A stretch of 64,000 nt of DNA, taken from contig NZ_JAPDDP010000021.1 in NCBI RefSeq assembly GCF_027587195.1, positions 1 through 64,000 on the forward strand. Reading direction: 5' to 3'. This document shows positions 18,851 through 27,261 of the stretch, one piece after another; within the stretch, counting starts at the first letter, position 1; each line of letters opens with the position of its first letter. A model generated the notes under the pieces. The model saw nothing but the letters and a program-made list of their open reading frames with translations, was not told the DNA's origin and did not search any database. The DNA comes from Solirubrobacter phytolaccae. Its GTDB lineage: Bacteria; Actinomycetota; Thermoleophilia; Solirubrobacterales; Solirubrobacteraceae. The translations under genes and the position numbers were made by a program.

Positions 18851-19062
18851 AAAGCAGCCCTAACGCGGTTGTACAGAACGCTTCTGGAGGTTCGCGCCGG
18901 GGAACCGGAGCGGCCGACCAAGGGTTCCAGCGCCACAAACCCTGGGTGCCGGGATCCCTAGGTCCGAAGCACTAGGGCTTTTCCCCGGCGCGAGGCATGA
19001 GAGGCCGACTTAGAGTCGCTTGCTGATCGATATCGGTCTGTTGTTCCAAGTGAGGAGAGAAA

Positions 19063-22000
19063 ATGGTCACCAAGCACCGACCTCGACGGTCCAGGAGGAT
19101 CCGTCGCGGTGTCGCGTTGGCTGCCGTAGCATCGGCGGGGTTGTGGACCTCGACGGCAGTGGCCGCTCCGGCGCTGAGCACGAGCGAGCTCAAGACGGGT
19201 CGCCTGTCCCAACCGCTCGGCATCGGCGACAGCACGCCTGACTTCAGCTGGAAGCTCAGCGGCGCGGGGCGCGCGGCCCAGCAGTCCGCCTACGAGATCC
19301 GCGTGGCCACGTCCGAGGCGCGGCTCGCGTCGGGCCCGTACCTGTGGCAGTCGGGCAAGGTGGCCTCCGACGAGGTCAACGACATCGAGTACGGCGGCGC
19401 TCCGCTGCCCTCGCGCCAGCCCGCCGTGTGGCAGGTGCGCGTCTGGGACGCGAACGGTGAGGCGTCCGCGTGGAGCTCGCTCGCGAGCTTCGAGACCGGG
19501 CTGCTCGACCAGTCGGACTGGGGCTCGGCGAAGTGGATCGAGCTCGCCGGCCGCACGACCCAGCAGCCGCTGCCGATCTTCGCCCGTGGCTTCACGCTCG
19601 ACAAGAGCGTCCAGAGCGCACGCCTGCACATCAGCGGGCTCGGGCTGTTCGACGCCAAGCTCAACGGCGCCGCGCTGACCGACGAGGTGCTCGCGCCGGG
19701 CTACTCGAACTACCAGCTGTCGGCCGAGTACCGCACCTACGACGTCACGAGCAAGCTCCGCAGCGGGGCCAACACGCTCGGCGTCGAGCTCGGCCAGGGC
19801 ACCGCGCACAACGTCAAGATGGCCAACCCGGCGCCCGGCGTCGCGCGCACGAACTCGTTCGCGTGGTGGAGCAGCTCCGCGGTCGGCAGCGGCACACTGC
19901 TGGACGCCGCGCCCGCCGGCGCGACCAACGTGCGCGTCTCCAGCGTCGCGAGCTACTACGTCGGCGGCGCGATCAACGTCGACACCGGTGACGGTGGCGA
20001 GCGCTTCGAGTCGCGCACGATCACGTCGATCGGCACGGCGCCGTCGAGCACCGCGCTCGCGTTCCCGGCCGCCGCGGGCGACACCAACGTCAAGGTCACC
20101 AGCGTCACCGGCCTGGGCGTCGGGGACACGCTCCGCTTCGACGGTGGCGGCACGGCGACCGTCACGGCGGTCGGTACCGCCCGCTCGCAGACCACGCTCT
20201 TCTCCCCCGTTGCGGCGGGCGCGACCAACGTCAAGCTCGCGGCCATCACCGGCATCGTCGCGGGCAACACGCTCGCGATCGACGGCGAGACCCGCACGGT
20301 GACCGACGTCGGCACGCAGGGCCGGGCGACGACGCTCGCCGCCGCGGCGGACGCCGGCGCGACCAACGTGCGCGTCGCCAGCGTCACCGGCCTCGTCCCC
20401 GACAGCACGATCACCATCGGCGGCCAGACGGCGCGCGTCACGGCCGTCGGCACGCAGGGCGCCGCCGGCACCGGCCTCACGCTGGCCGAGCCGCTCGCCG
20501 CCGCCGCGGCCAACGGCGCCGCGGTGCGCTACGACGGCACCGGCGTGTCCTTCACGCCCGCCCTCGGCGCCGCGCACGCGCAGAACGCGACGGTCGTGAA
20601 CTCCGGCTCCGGCCTCACGGTCTCGGCGCTGGACCGCGCCTACGCGACCGGCACGGCGGTCACCACGCCGGGCACGGGCATCACGTTCACGCCGGCGCTC
20701 TCGAGCGCGCACGCCGCGGGCTCGCTCGTGACCGGTTCGGGCAACCCGATCGCCAACCTCGACGCGAGCGCCGGCGCGCAGGTCACGCCGCGCCTGATCG
20801 GACGGCTCGAGATCACGTTCACCGACGGCTCCACGCAGACGATCGTCACCAACCGCGACTGGCAGGCCGCGTTCGGCCCGGCGGTCACCGACCACTGGTT
20901 CGGCGGCACGGACTACGACGCCCGCCGGGAGCTCGCCGACGCGAGCGATCTGAGCGCGTCGGCCACGCGCCGTGACGGCAGCGCCGTCGAGTGGCGCAGC
21001 GCGGGTCTGGTCCCCGCGCCCAACCTCACCACCAAGCTCGCCGCCCGGCGCGCCGAGCCGGTGAAGGTGCAGCGGACCTGGACGCCGGTGAGCGTCACCA
21101 ACCCGCAGCCGGGCGTGTGGGTCTTCGACCTCGGCCAGAACTTTGCGGGCTGGCCCGAGCTCCGCCTCCCCGCGGGGTTCCCGGCCGGCACGGTGGTCAA
21201 GGCGCTGCCCGCCGAGACGCTGAACGCCAACGGCACCGTCAATCAGGCGTCGATCGGCGTCGGTGGCCGCGGCTCGGACATCTTCGCCACCTACACCACG
21301 CGCGGTGCGGCCGGCGGCGAGACCTGGCATCCGAAGTTCAACTACTTCGCGATGCAGTACCTGCAGGTGACCGGTCTCCCGGCGGGCTTCACCCCCACGA
21401 CCGATCTGGTCCGTGGCCTGCAGCTGTTCGCCGACGTCCCGAAGGCCGGTGACGTCGAGACCGACAACGCGCGCATCAACCGCCTGCACGACATGTCGGT
21501 GCACTCGATCGAGAGCAACCAGATGTCGACGTTCACGGACTGCCCGGGCCGCGAGAAGCTGCCCTACGGCGCCGACTACGTCCAGCCGATCGGCTCGCTC
21601 AACGTCAACTTCGACTACGCCGCCTACCTGCGCAACATGCAGGTCCAGCTCGTCGAGGGCCAGTCCAAGCAGGGTCCTGACGCGGGCAACGTCGCGCTGA
21701 AGACGCCCGTCTACGACTGGGGCTACTCGGGCCAGTTCGGCGACGAGATCAACTGGGGCTCGTCGATCGTGCAGGTCCCGTGGCTGCTGCACAAGCTCTA
21801 CGGCGACACGCAGACCATGCGTGAGTTCTGGGAGCAGATGAACACGTACATGGACTTCGTCGCGCGCCGCAAGGCCGGCACCGGCGCGGACGCGTACATC
21901 GTCACCGCCCTGCTCGCCGACTGGGTCTCCAACGAGCAGACCTCCCAGCAGATGTTCGGCACCTGGGGCTACTACCTGTCCGCCAAGTACATGTCCGAGA

Positions 22001-23196
22001 TGGCGACCCTGATCGGCCGCACCCAGGACGCCGCCCGCTACGGCGAGCTCGCGGCCAGCATCAAGACCGCCTACAACGCCCGCTTCTACAACACCGCCTT
22101 GAAGCGGTACACCGCGGCCGGCAACGCCGGGACCGCCGGCGCGACCCAGGCCGCGCAGGCGATCGCGCTCGACGCCGGCCTCGCCCCTGAGGCCGACCGC
22201 CCGCAGATCCTGCAGGCGCTCGTCGACAACATCTACGCCTACGCGCCGTTCGGCGGTGGCCCGCACTTCAGCGCCGGCCACGTCGGCCTCGGCCCGGTCG
22301 TCCGGTCACTCATGGAGGGCGGCCGGTCGGACGTGCTGTGGGACGTGATGCAGGAGAACACGCGGCCCGGCTACGGCTTCCTGCTGCAGCCCACCGCCGC
22401 GCACCCGAACGGCATGACCACCATGCCCGAGCGCTGGACCCTCGGCGACTCCCAGAACCACGTGATCCTGCTCCAGATCGAGGAGTGGTTCCACACCGGC
22501 GTGGCCGGCATCAAGCAGTCGGCGAGCTCGATCGCCTACCGCGACCTCGTGTTCAAGCCGACCCCGGTCGGCGACCTCACCCACGCCAAGGGCCACTACA
22601 CCACCCCGCAGGGCACGGCCCGCAGCGAGTGGCGCCGCAACGCCACCGGGATCACCCGCTACGACGTCACGGTCCCCGCCAACACGACCGCCACCGTCTA
22701 CGTCCCCGCCAAGAGCGCGGCGCAGACGTTCGTCGCCACCGGCAGCGGCGACGCGAAGCACCTCCGCTACGAGAACGGCTACCAGGTCTACGACGTGGCC
22801 TCCGGTGACGTGACCTTCCTGCAGGGCACGAGCACCGACCTCCCGGTCGGCGGCACGGTCCCGGCGACGCTCTCGCTCTCACTCGGCGCGCCGGCGACGT
22901 TCCCCGCGTTCGTCCCCGGCGTGGACCGCACCTACGACGCCAGCACGGACGCCAAGGTCATCTCGACCGCCGGCGACGCCACCTTGTCGGTGTCGGACCC
23001 GGGCCGGCTGACGAACGGCGCGTTCTCGCTCCGCGAGCCGTTGCAGGTCTCGTTCACCAAGTCCCGCTGGACGGCGCCGATCTCCAACGACCCGGTGACG
23101 ATCGCGTTCAAGCAGCACATCGCGGCCAACGAACCGCTGCGCACGGGCACGTACAGCAGGACGCTGACGTTCACCTTGTCCACGACGACGCCGTAA
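19063..23196 (+). CDS. Secreted multidomain alpha-L-rhamnosidase (GH78)
   Basis: 1377 residues. After a signal peptide come an Ig-like domain (residues about 40-150, QSAYEIRVATSEARL), the Bac_rhamnosid_N domain (LFDAKLNGAALTDEVLAPGY), the concanavalin-like domain (WVFDLGQNFAGWPELRL) and the six-hairpin barrel. The barrel has the conserved FTDCPGREKLPYGAD (general acid E) and TTMPERWTLGDSQNH (base E). About 300 residues of beta repeats (about 275-575) interrupt Bac_rhamnosid_N, which resumes at RLIGRLEITFTDGS. A C-terminal 115-residue module matches the divergent neighbour. SD GAGGAGAGA precedes ATG 19063. It hydrolyses terminal alpha-L-rhamnose outside the cell; the repeats may bind polymer or wall. 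Confidence 0.92.
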   Translation: MVTKHRPRRSRRIRRGVALAAVASAGLWTSTAVAAPALSTSELKTGRLSQPLGIGDSTPDFSWKLSGAGRAAQQSAYEIRVATSEARLASGPYLWQSGKVASDEVNDIEYGGAPLPSRQPAVWQVRVWDANGEASAWSSLASFETGLLDQSDWGSAKWIELAGRTTQQPLPIFARGFTLDKSVQSARLHISGLGLFDAKLNGAALTDEVLAPGYSNYQLSAEYRTYDVTSKLRSGANTLGVELGQGTAHNVKMANPAPGVARTNSFAWWSSSAVGSGTLLDAAPAGATNVRVSSVASYYVGGAINVDTGDGGERFESRTITSIGTAPSSTALAFPAAAGDTNVKVTSVTGLGVGDTLRFDGGGTATVTAVGTARSQTTLFSPVAAGATNVKLAAITGIVAGNTLAIDGETRTVTDVGTQGRATTLAAAADAGATNVRVASVTGLVPDSTITIGGQTARVTAVGTQGAAGTGLTLAEPLAAAAANGAAVRYDGTGVSFTPALGAAHAQNATVVNSGSGLTVSALDRAYATGTAVTTPGTGITFTPALSSAHAAGSLVTGSGNPIANLDASAGAQVTPRLIGRLEITFTDGSTQTIVTNRDWQAAFGPAVTDHWFGGTDYDARRELADASDLSASATRRDGSAVEWRSAGLVPAPNLTTKLAARRAEPVKVQRTWTPVSVTNPQPGVWVFDLGQNFAGWPELRLPAGFPAGTVVKALPAETLNANGTVNQASIGVGGRGSDIFATYTTRGAAGGETWHPKFNYFAMQYLQVTGLPAGFTPTTDLVRGLQLFADVPKAGDVETDNARINRLHDMSVHSIESNQMSTFTDCPGREKLPYGADYVQPIGSLNVNFDYAAYLRNMQVQLVEGQSKQGPDAGNVALKTPVYDWGYSGQFGDEINWGSSIVQVPWLLHKLYGDTQTMREFWEQMNTYMDFVARRKAGTGADAYIVTALLADWVSNEQTSQQMFGTWGYYLSAKYMSEMATLIGRTQDAARYGELAASIKTAYNARFYNTALKRYTAAGNAGTAGATQAAQAIALDAGLAPEADRPQILQALVDNIYAYAPFGGGPHFSAGHVGLGPVVRSLMEGGRSDVLWDVMQENTRPGYGFLLQPTAAHPNGMTTMPERWTLGDSQNHVILLQIEEWFHTGVAGIKQSASSIAYRDLVFKPTPVGDLTHAKGHYTTPQGTARSEWRRNATGITRYDVTVPANTTATVYVPAKSAAQTFVATGSGDAKHLRYENGYQVYDVASGDVTFLQGTSTDLPVGGTVPATLSLSLGAPATFPAFVPGVDRTYDASTDAKVISTAGDATLSVSDPGRLTNGAFSLREPLQVSFTKSRWTAPISNDPVTIAFKQHIAANEPLRTGTYSRTLTFTLSTTTP
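19885..20790 (+). repeat. Beta-repeat module array inserted in the plus-strand rhamnosidase
   Basis: Four clear units with GATNVRV(A/S)S and VTAVGT-type strands, then two degenerate units with TGTGVSFTPALGAAHA / TGITFTPALSSAHA. The whole array is inserted within the Bac_rhamnosid_N domain. The units at 20200-20540 match 17940-18390 on the other strand. Confidence 0.75.
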
Positions 23197-23210
23197 CGCC
23201 TGCGTGACGT

Positions 23211-23236
23211 GGAGGCCCCGCTTCGGCGGGGCCTCC
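23211..23236 (+). terminator. Rho-independent-type hairpin after the rhamnosidase gene
   Basis: GGAGGCCCCGC (23211-23221) pairs perfectly with GCGGGGCCTCC (23226-23236) around a TTCG tetraloop, 14 bases after the stop. It argues against the ATG at 23209 as a start for the next gene. Confidence 0.8.
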
Positions 23237-23307
23237 CAAGTTGTGCGTACACGCCAGACGCGCCCCGCCCAGCTCAAGCCGGAGCACCGCGTGTCGATTG
23301 CTTGGTA

Positions 23308-25296
23308 GTGAAGCTGTTCTGCGCGTCGCGCCTTCAGACGTGGTTGCTGGTCGCCGCCGGGTTGAGCCTCGCCGCAGTGCTGCTGCGCGTGGCCGGCGTG
23401 ATCCCACCTGTGTTCCCCTGGTGGTGGGACAAGGCCTACAACGCGGTCGAGTTCCTCGTGATCGCCGTGTGCGCGCTCCGGGTGCGGGCCTCGCGCGGGA
23501 CCGAGCGGACGGCGTGGGCCGTGTTGACGGTCGGGCTGTTCGGCTACGCCGCGGGCGACATCTACTACCTCGCGGCGCTCCAGGGACTCGCCTCGCCGCC
23601 GTACCCCTCGTGGGCCGACGCGGGCTACCTGAGCATCTTCCCCGCCACGTACGCGGCGCTCGTGCTGCTGCTGCGTGCTCGCGCCGGCCGCGTGTCGTCG
23701 GTGCTGTTCCTCGACGGGCTGCTCTGTGGCCTGGCGGTCGCCGCGGTCGGAGCGGCACTCGTGTTCGGGGTGGTCGCCAGCACCGAGGGAACGCTCTCGA
23801 CGGTCGCGACCAACCTCGCCTATCCGCTCGGCGATCTGAGCCTCCTCGCCTTCGTGATCGCGGTGACCGCGATGACGGGACGCCGCGCGGGTGCCTCGTG
23901 GCTGCTGCTCGGCGCGGCGTTCGCGACCTGGGCCGTCGCGGACGTGATCTACCTCTACCAGGCCGCGCTGGGCACGTACCGCGACTACACCCTGCTCGAC
24001 CTGACCTGGCCGGCCGCCTACCTGCTGATCGGCCTGGCCGCCTGCCTCCCGGCCCAGCGGCTCGACGCGCGCCGCCTTCGCGGCGGCCTGCTCGTCCTGC
24101 CGGCGACCTTCACGCTCGTCGCGCTGGGCGTGCTGGTGGTCGATCACTACGTCGTGCTCAACCATGTGGCGGTCTGGCTGGCCTGCGGCACGATCGTCGT
24201 CGCCGTCGTCCGCTTCGCCCTGACGTTCCGCGAGAACCTGCAGACGCTTCGCGCCAGTGAGCACGACGCGCTGACCGACGCGCTGACCGGTCTCGGCAAC
24301 CGCCGCGCGCTCATCCTCGACCTCGAGCGTGCGGTCGAGGACGCCGGACCGGACCGCGGCGCGGTCCTGGCCACGTTCGACCTCGACGGCTTCAAGGCCT
24401 ACAACGACAGCTTCGGACACCCGGCCGGGGACGCGCTCCTGGTGCGGCTCGGACGCAACCTCGCCGCCACCATGGGCCCGGCGGCAAGCGCCTACCGCCT
24501 CGGCGGCGACGAGTTCTGCGTGCTCTCGCACGAACCCGTTCCCGACCGCGTCCTGGTCGCGCGGGCCAAGGACGCGCTCAGCGAGCGGGGCGAGCGCTTC
24601 AGCATCAGCTGCTCCGCGGGCGCCGTCGCCATCCCGACGGACGTCGGCGACGCCGCGGACGCGCTGCGCCTCTGCGACCAGCGCATGTACGCGGACAAGG
24701 GACGTGGCCGGCGGACGGTGGACGAGGCCGTGCACCACGTGCTGCTGTGCGTCGCCGCCGAGCACGACGGTGAGCTGCGCGAGCACGTCGACGACGTGGC
24801 CGACCTCGCGGGAGCCGTCGGCGAAGAGCTCGGGCTCGCTCCCACGGACCTGCTCGCCCTGCGCCGGGCGGCCGCCCTGCACGACATCGGCAAGATCGCG
24901 ATCCCCGACGCGATCCTGCACGCCCCGCGCGCGCTCGACGAGGCCGAGTGGGAGTACATGCGCCAGCACACGATCATCGGCGAGCGCATCATCGCCGCCG
25001 CTCCCGGCCTTTCCGAGGTCGCCACCATCGTCCGCTCCAGCCACGAGCGCTACGACGGCAACGGCTACCCCGACCGCCTCGCCGGAGAGCAGATCCCGCT
25101 CGCCGCTCGCATCGTGGCCGTCTGCGACACCTACGACGCCATCGTCACCGACCGCTCGTACCGCCGTGGCCGCACCCCAGCGGAAGCCATCGTCGAGCTC
25201 CGGCGCTGCTCGGGCACCCAGTTCGACCCGCAGGTCGTCGACGCCGCCGTCACCGTGCTGCAGCGGCTGGCGCAGCGACAGCTCGTCACGAGCTGA
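23308..25296 (+). CDS. Membrane GGDEF - HD-GYP cyclic-di-GMP enzyme
   Basis: 662 residues. The first 310 or so hold about nine hydrophobic segments, forming a membrane sensor. The diguanylate cyclase domain follows, with ALTDALTGLGNRRAL, FDLDGFKAYND and an intact RLGGDEF. The HD-GYP phosphodiesterase domain has HDIGKIAIPD, ERYDGNGYP, LAARIVAVCDTYDAI and GTQFDPQVVDA. Both active sites look complete, so it may make and break c-di-GMP, or GGDEF may act as a GTP sensor. GTG 23308 was chosen because ATG 23209 lies in the preceding terminator hairpin. It stands alone. Confidence 0.9.
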   Translation: MKLFCASRLQTWLLVAAGLSLAAVLLRVAGVIPPVFPWWWDKAYNAVEFLVIAVCALRVRASRGTERTAWAVLTVGLFGYAAGDIYYLAALQGLASPPYPSWADAGYLSIFPATYAALVLLLRARAGRVSSVLFLDGLLCGLAVAAVGAALVFGVVASTEGTLSTVATNLAYPLGDLSLLAFVIAVTAMTGRRAGASWLLLGAAFATWAVADVIYLYQAALGTYRDYTLLDLTWPAAYLLIGLAACLPAQRLDARRLRGGLLVLPATFTLVALGVLVVDHYVVLNHVAVWLACGTIVVAVVRFALTFRENLQTLRASEHDALTDALTGLGNRRALILDLERAVEDAGPDRGAVLATFDLDGFKAYNDSFGHPAGDALLVRLGRNLAATMGPAASAYRLGGDEFCVLSHEPVPDRVLVARAKDALSERGERFSISCSAGAVAIPTDVGDAADALRLCDQRMYADKGRGRRTVDEAVHHVLLCVAAEHDGELREHVDDVADLAGAVGEELGLAPTDLLALRRAAALHDIGKIAIPDAILHAPRALDEAEWEYMRQHTIIGERIIAAAPGLSEVATIVRSSHERYDGNGYPDRLAGEQIPLAARIVAVCDTYDAIVTDRSYRRGRTPAEAIVELRRCSGTQFDPQVVDAAVTVLQRLAQRQLVTS

Positions 25297-25318
25297 AGCG
25301 CGGGACGCGGGACGCGGG

Positions 25319-25756
25319 CTACGCGCAGTCGGATGCCGGCTGGTTGAGCGCGAGGAGGAGCGCTCGCAGCTGTTCCCGCTGCTGCGTGTCCAGCGCCGCG
25401 AACAGGTCGTCCTCGACCGCACGCTGAGCCTCGCCGGCGGCAACCAGCAGCGTGGCGCCCGCCGGCGTGAGGCTCACCGTATGGCGCCGGCGGTCAGCCG
25501 GGTCGCGCTCGCGGCTGACGAAGCCGTCCGCCTCCAGCGGGTTGAGCAGCGCGACCACGAGGCTGGGGTCGAGGCCCATGCGGTCGTTGAGCTCGCGTTG
25601 GCTGAGCCCGCCGTGCTCGAGCAGGCCGAGGATCTGGAACTGACGCGGCTTGAGGCCGTGCGCGTCGTGAGCGGCGCGCAGTCGGCGCATCGCGTCGTAG
25701 CCGAGCAGGGCGAGCAGCAGGCCGGGACTGCTCTCGTGCTCCTCGAGGATGCTCAC
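25319..25756 (-). CDS. MarR-family transcriptional regulator
   Basis: 145 residues. A typical winged-helix MarR fold: LKPRQFQILGLLEHGGLSQR, DPSLVVALLNPLEADGFVSR and the wing RDPADRRRHTVSLTPAG. Start is GTG. It is divergent from the SDR/oxidoreductase operon, with an inverted repeat between them at 25773-25795. By family precedent it represses that operon and itself, and is released by a phenolic or electrophile, or by oxidation. Confidence 0.92.
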   Translation of the reverse strand: MSILEEHESSPGLLLALLGYDAMRRLRAAHDAHGLKPRQFQILGLLEHGGLSQRELNDRMGLDPSLVVALLNPLEADGFVSRERDPADRRRHTVSLTPAGATLLVAAGEAQRAVEDDLFAALDTQQREQLRALLLALNQPASDCA

Positions 25757-25772
25757 AGCTTCATTGTAGGTC

Positions 25773-25795
25773 GTAGATCATGGAGGATGCTCTAC
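25773..25795. promoter_or_regulatory. MarR operator candidate
   Basis: GTAGATCAT (25773-25781) and ATGCTCTAC (25787-25795) form an inverted repeat (8 of 9 pairs) with a 5-base spacer. It lies in the 48-base divergent gap, 10 bases before the ATG of the SDR gene. Confidence 0.65.
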
Positions 25796-25804
25796 GATTG
25801 ACGT

Positions 25805-26410
25805 ATGTCCAAGACGCTTGCCATCGTCGGCGCCGGACCGGGCCTCGGCCTGTCGCTGGCGCGGCGCTTCGCCACCGCGGGCTTCGAGATCGTCTTGATC
25901 TCGCGGGACCCGTCCAAGCTCGACTTCGACGCCCGCAAGGTCGCCGCCGACGTCACCGACCACGAAGGCCTCGCCGCCGCCCTGCACTCGATCGGCCCGA
26001 TCGACGTGCTCGAGTACAGCCCCACCCCGACGTTCGGGCTCGTGGAGCCGAAGGACCTCACGCCGGAGGCCGTCCTCGCGCCGTTCCAGCACCAGGTCCT
26101 CGGCGCCATCGCCGCCGTCAACGCGACGGAGCTGCGGCCCGGTGGTGCCCTGCTGTTCACCACCGCCGCGTCGTCGATCACGCCCGTGCCGATGACGGCC
26201 AACGTGGGCATCGCCATGGCCGCGCTGCGCGCCTACGCGAAGACGCTGCACCTCGCGCTGGCGCCGGACACGTACGTCGGGCATCTCGCGATCGACATGT
26301 TCATGCAGGGCGACGACGCCGACACCGCGGCCGCCGCGCTCTACGACCTCTACGCCGCCCGCACCGACTTCGAGGTCAAGGTCGGCAACTTCCTGGAGAC
26401 GCTCACATGA
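25805..26410 (+). CDS. Short-chain dehydrogenase-like protein
   Basis: 201 residues. N-terminal Rossmann motif GAGPGLGLSLARRF with the SDR-like ISRDPSKL. The catalytic Tyr-x-x-x-Lys is not evident: where YxxxK is expected there is ASSITPVPMTANVGIAMAAL, so this is an atypical or degenerate SDR. It is short for the family (usually about 250). The ATG follows the MarR operator closely, and the stop overlaps the next ATG (ATGA). It probably uses NADPH alongside the downstream oxidoreductase. Confidence 0.85.
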   Translation: MSKTLAIVGAGPGLGLSLARRFATAGFEIVLISRDPSKLDFDARKVAADVTDHEGLAAALHSIGPIDVLEYSPTPTFGLVEPKDLTPEAVLAPFQHQVLGAIAAVNATELRPGGALLFTTAASSITPVPMTANVGIAMAALRAYAKTLHLALAPDTYVGHLAIDMFMQGDDADTAAAALYDLYAARTDFEVKVGNFLETLT

Positions 26411-27252
26411 AGGCCTTCACCCTCGACGCGTTCGACACCGCGCCCGGAATCCGCACCGACCTCCCCAACCCCACCGGCGAGCGCATCGTGCGCCTGCATG
26501 CGAGCTCGGTCAACCCCGTCGACGCCGCGATCGCCGGCGGCATGCTGCGCGGGATGGCGGACTACGCCTTCCCCGTTGTCCTCGGCCGGGACTTCGCCGG
26601 TGTCGTCGAGGACACCGGCGAAGAAGTGTTCGGGTTCGTCCCCCACGCCGACCCTGCGGTCGGAGCGGGCGCGTGGGCCGAGCGGATCACGCTCAGCCCG
26701 TTCTTCGCCCCCAAGCCCGCGTCCCTCAGCCTGACCGAGGCGGGCGCCGCGCCGCTGGCCGGCATCACGGCGCTGCTCTCCGTCGAGGCGCTCGCGCTGA
26801 CCGGCGGCGAGCGCGTGCTCATCCTTGGCGCCACCGGCGGCGTCGGCGCCTTCGCCGTCCAGCTCGCCGCACGCGCGGGCGCGACCGTGATCGCTCCCGC
26901 CAACGCGGACGACCGCGACTACCTCGAGGCGCTCGGAGCAAGCGAAGTGCCCGAACGCGGGTCCGCGCCGCAGGCCGACGCGCTCATCGACCTCATCTCC
27001 TACTCGCCCGAGCAGCTCGCCGCGAACGCACCCGGGCTGCGCGACGGCGCCAAGACCGTGTCCGCGCTCGGCGCCGCCGAGATCAACGTGATGGCCGTCT
27101 CGGACCCCGAGGCCCCCGCCCGGCTCGCCCGCGCCATCGACGAGCACGGACTGCAGGTCCCGCTCGCCCGCTCGTTCGCGTTCGACGAGCTCGGCGAGGC
27201 ACTCGGCGCGCTCGGCACCCACAAGCGCGGGAAGATCTCCGTCGTCGCGTAA
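26407..27252 (+). CDS. NADPH:quinone-oxidoreductase-type (MDR) dehydrogenase
   Basis: 281 residues. A zinc-independent medium-chain dehydrogenase: GroES-like start (RLHASSVNPVDAAIAGG, FPVVLGRDFAGVV), then a Rossmann domain (LILGATGGVGAFAVQLA). It ends FDELGEALGALGTHKRGKI, the usual C-terminus of this family. No zinc ligands of alcohol dehydrogenases are present. It reduces quinones or enones using NADPH by family knowledge. Co-translated with the SDR and likely MarR-repressed. Confidence 0.9.
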   Translation: MKAFTLDAFDTAPGIRTDLPNPTGERIVRLHASSVNPVDAAIAGGMLRGMADYAFPVVLGRDFAGVVEDTGEEVFGFVPHADPAVGAGAWAERITLSPFFAPKPASLSLTEAGAAPLAGITALLSVEALALTGGERVLILGATGGVGAFAVQLAARAGATVIAPANADDRDYLEALGASEVPERGSAPQADALIDLISYSPEQLAANAPGLRDGAKTVSALGAAEINVMAVSDPEAPARLARAIDEHGLQVPLARSFAFDELGEALGALGTHKRGKISVVA

Positions 27253-27261
27253 GGGCCGGCG

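Noticed and set aside
14862-18863. A 1333-codon open frame on the plus strand
   Set aside because: Shadow of the LAL, DeoR and rhamnosidase genes on the minus strand. In GC-rich DNA antisense frames rarely contain stops, and the translation is low-complexity.
18958-22281. A 1107-codon open frame on the minus strand opposite the rhamnosidase
   Set aside because: The plus-strand product has clear GH78 domains; the antisense translation shows no motif.
23209-23307. ATG start for the GGDEF/HD-GYP protein at 23209
   Set aside because: This ATG is in the terminator of the preceding gene. GTG 23308 gives a normal membrane-protein N-terminus.
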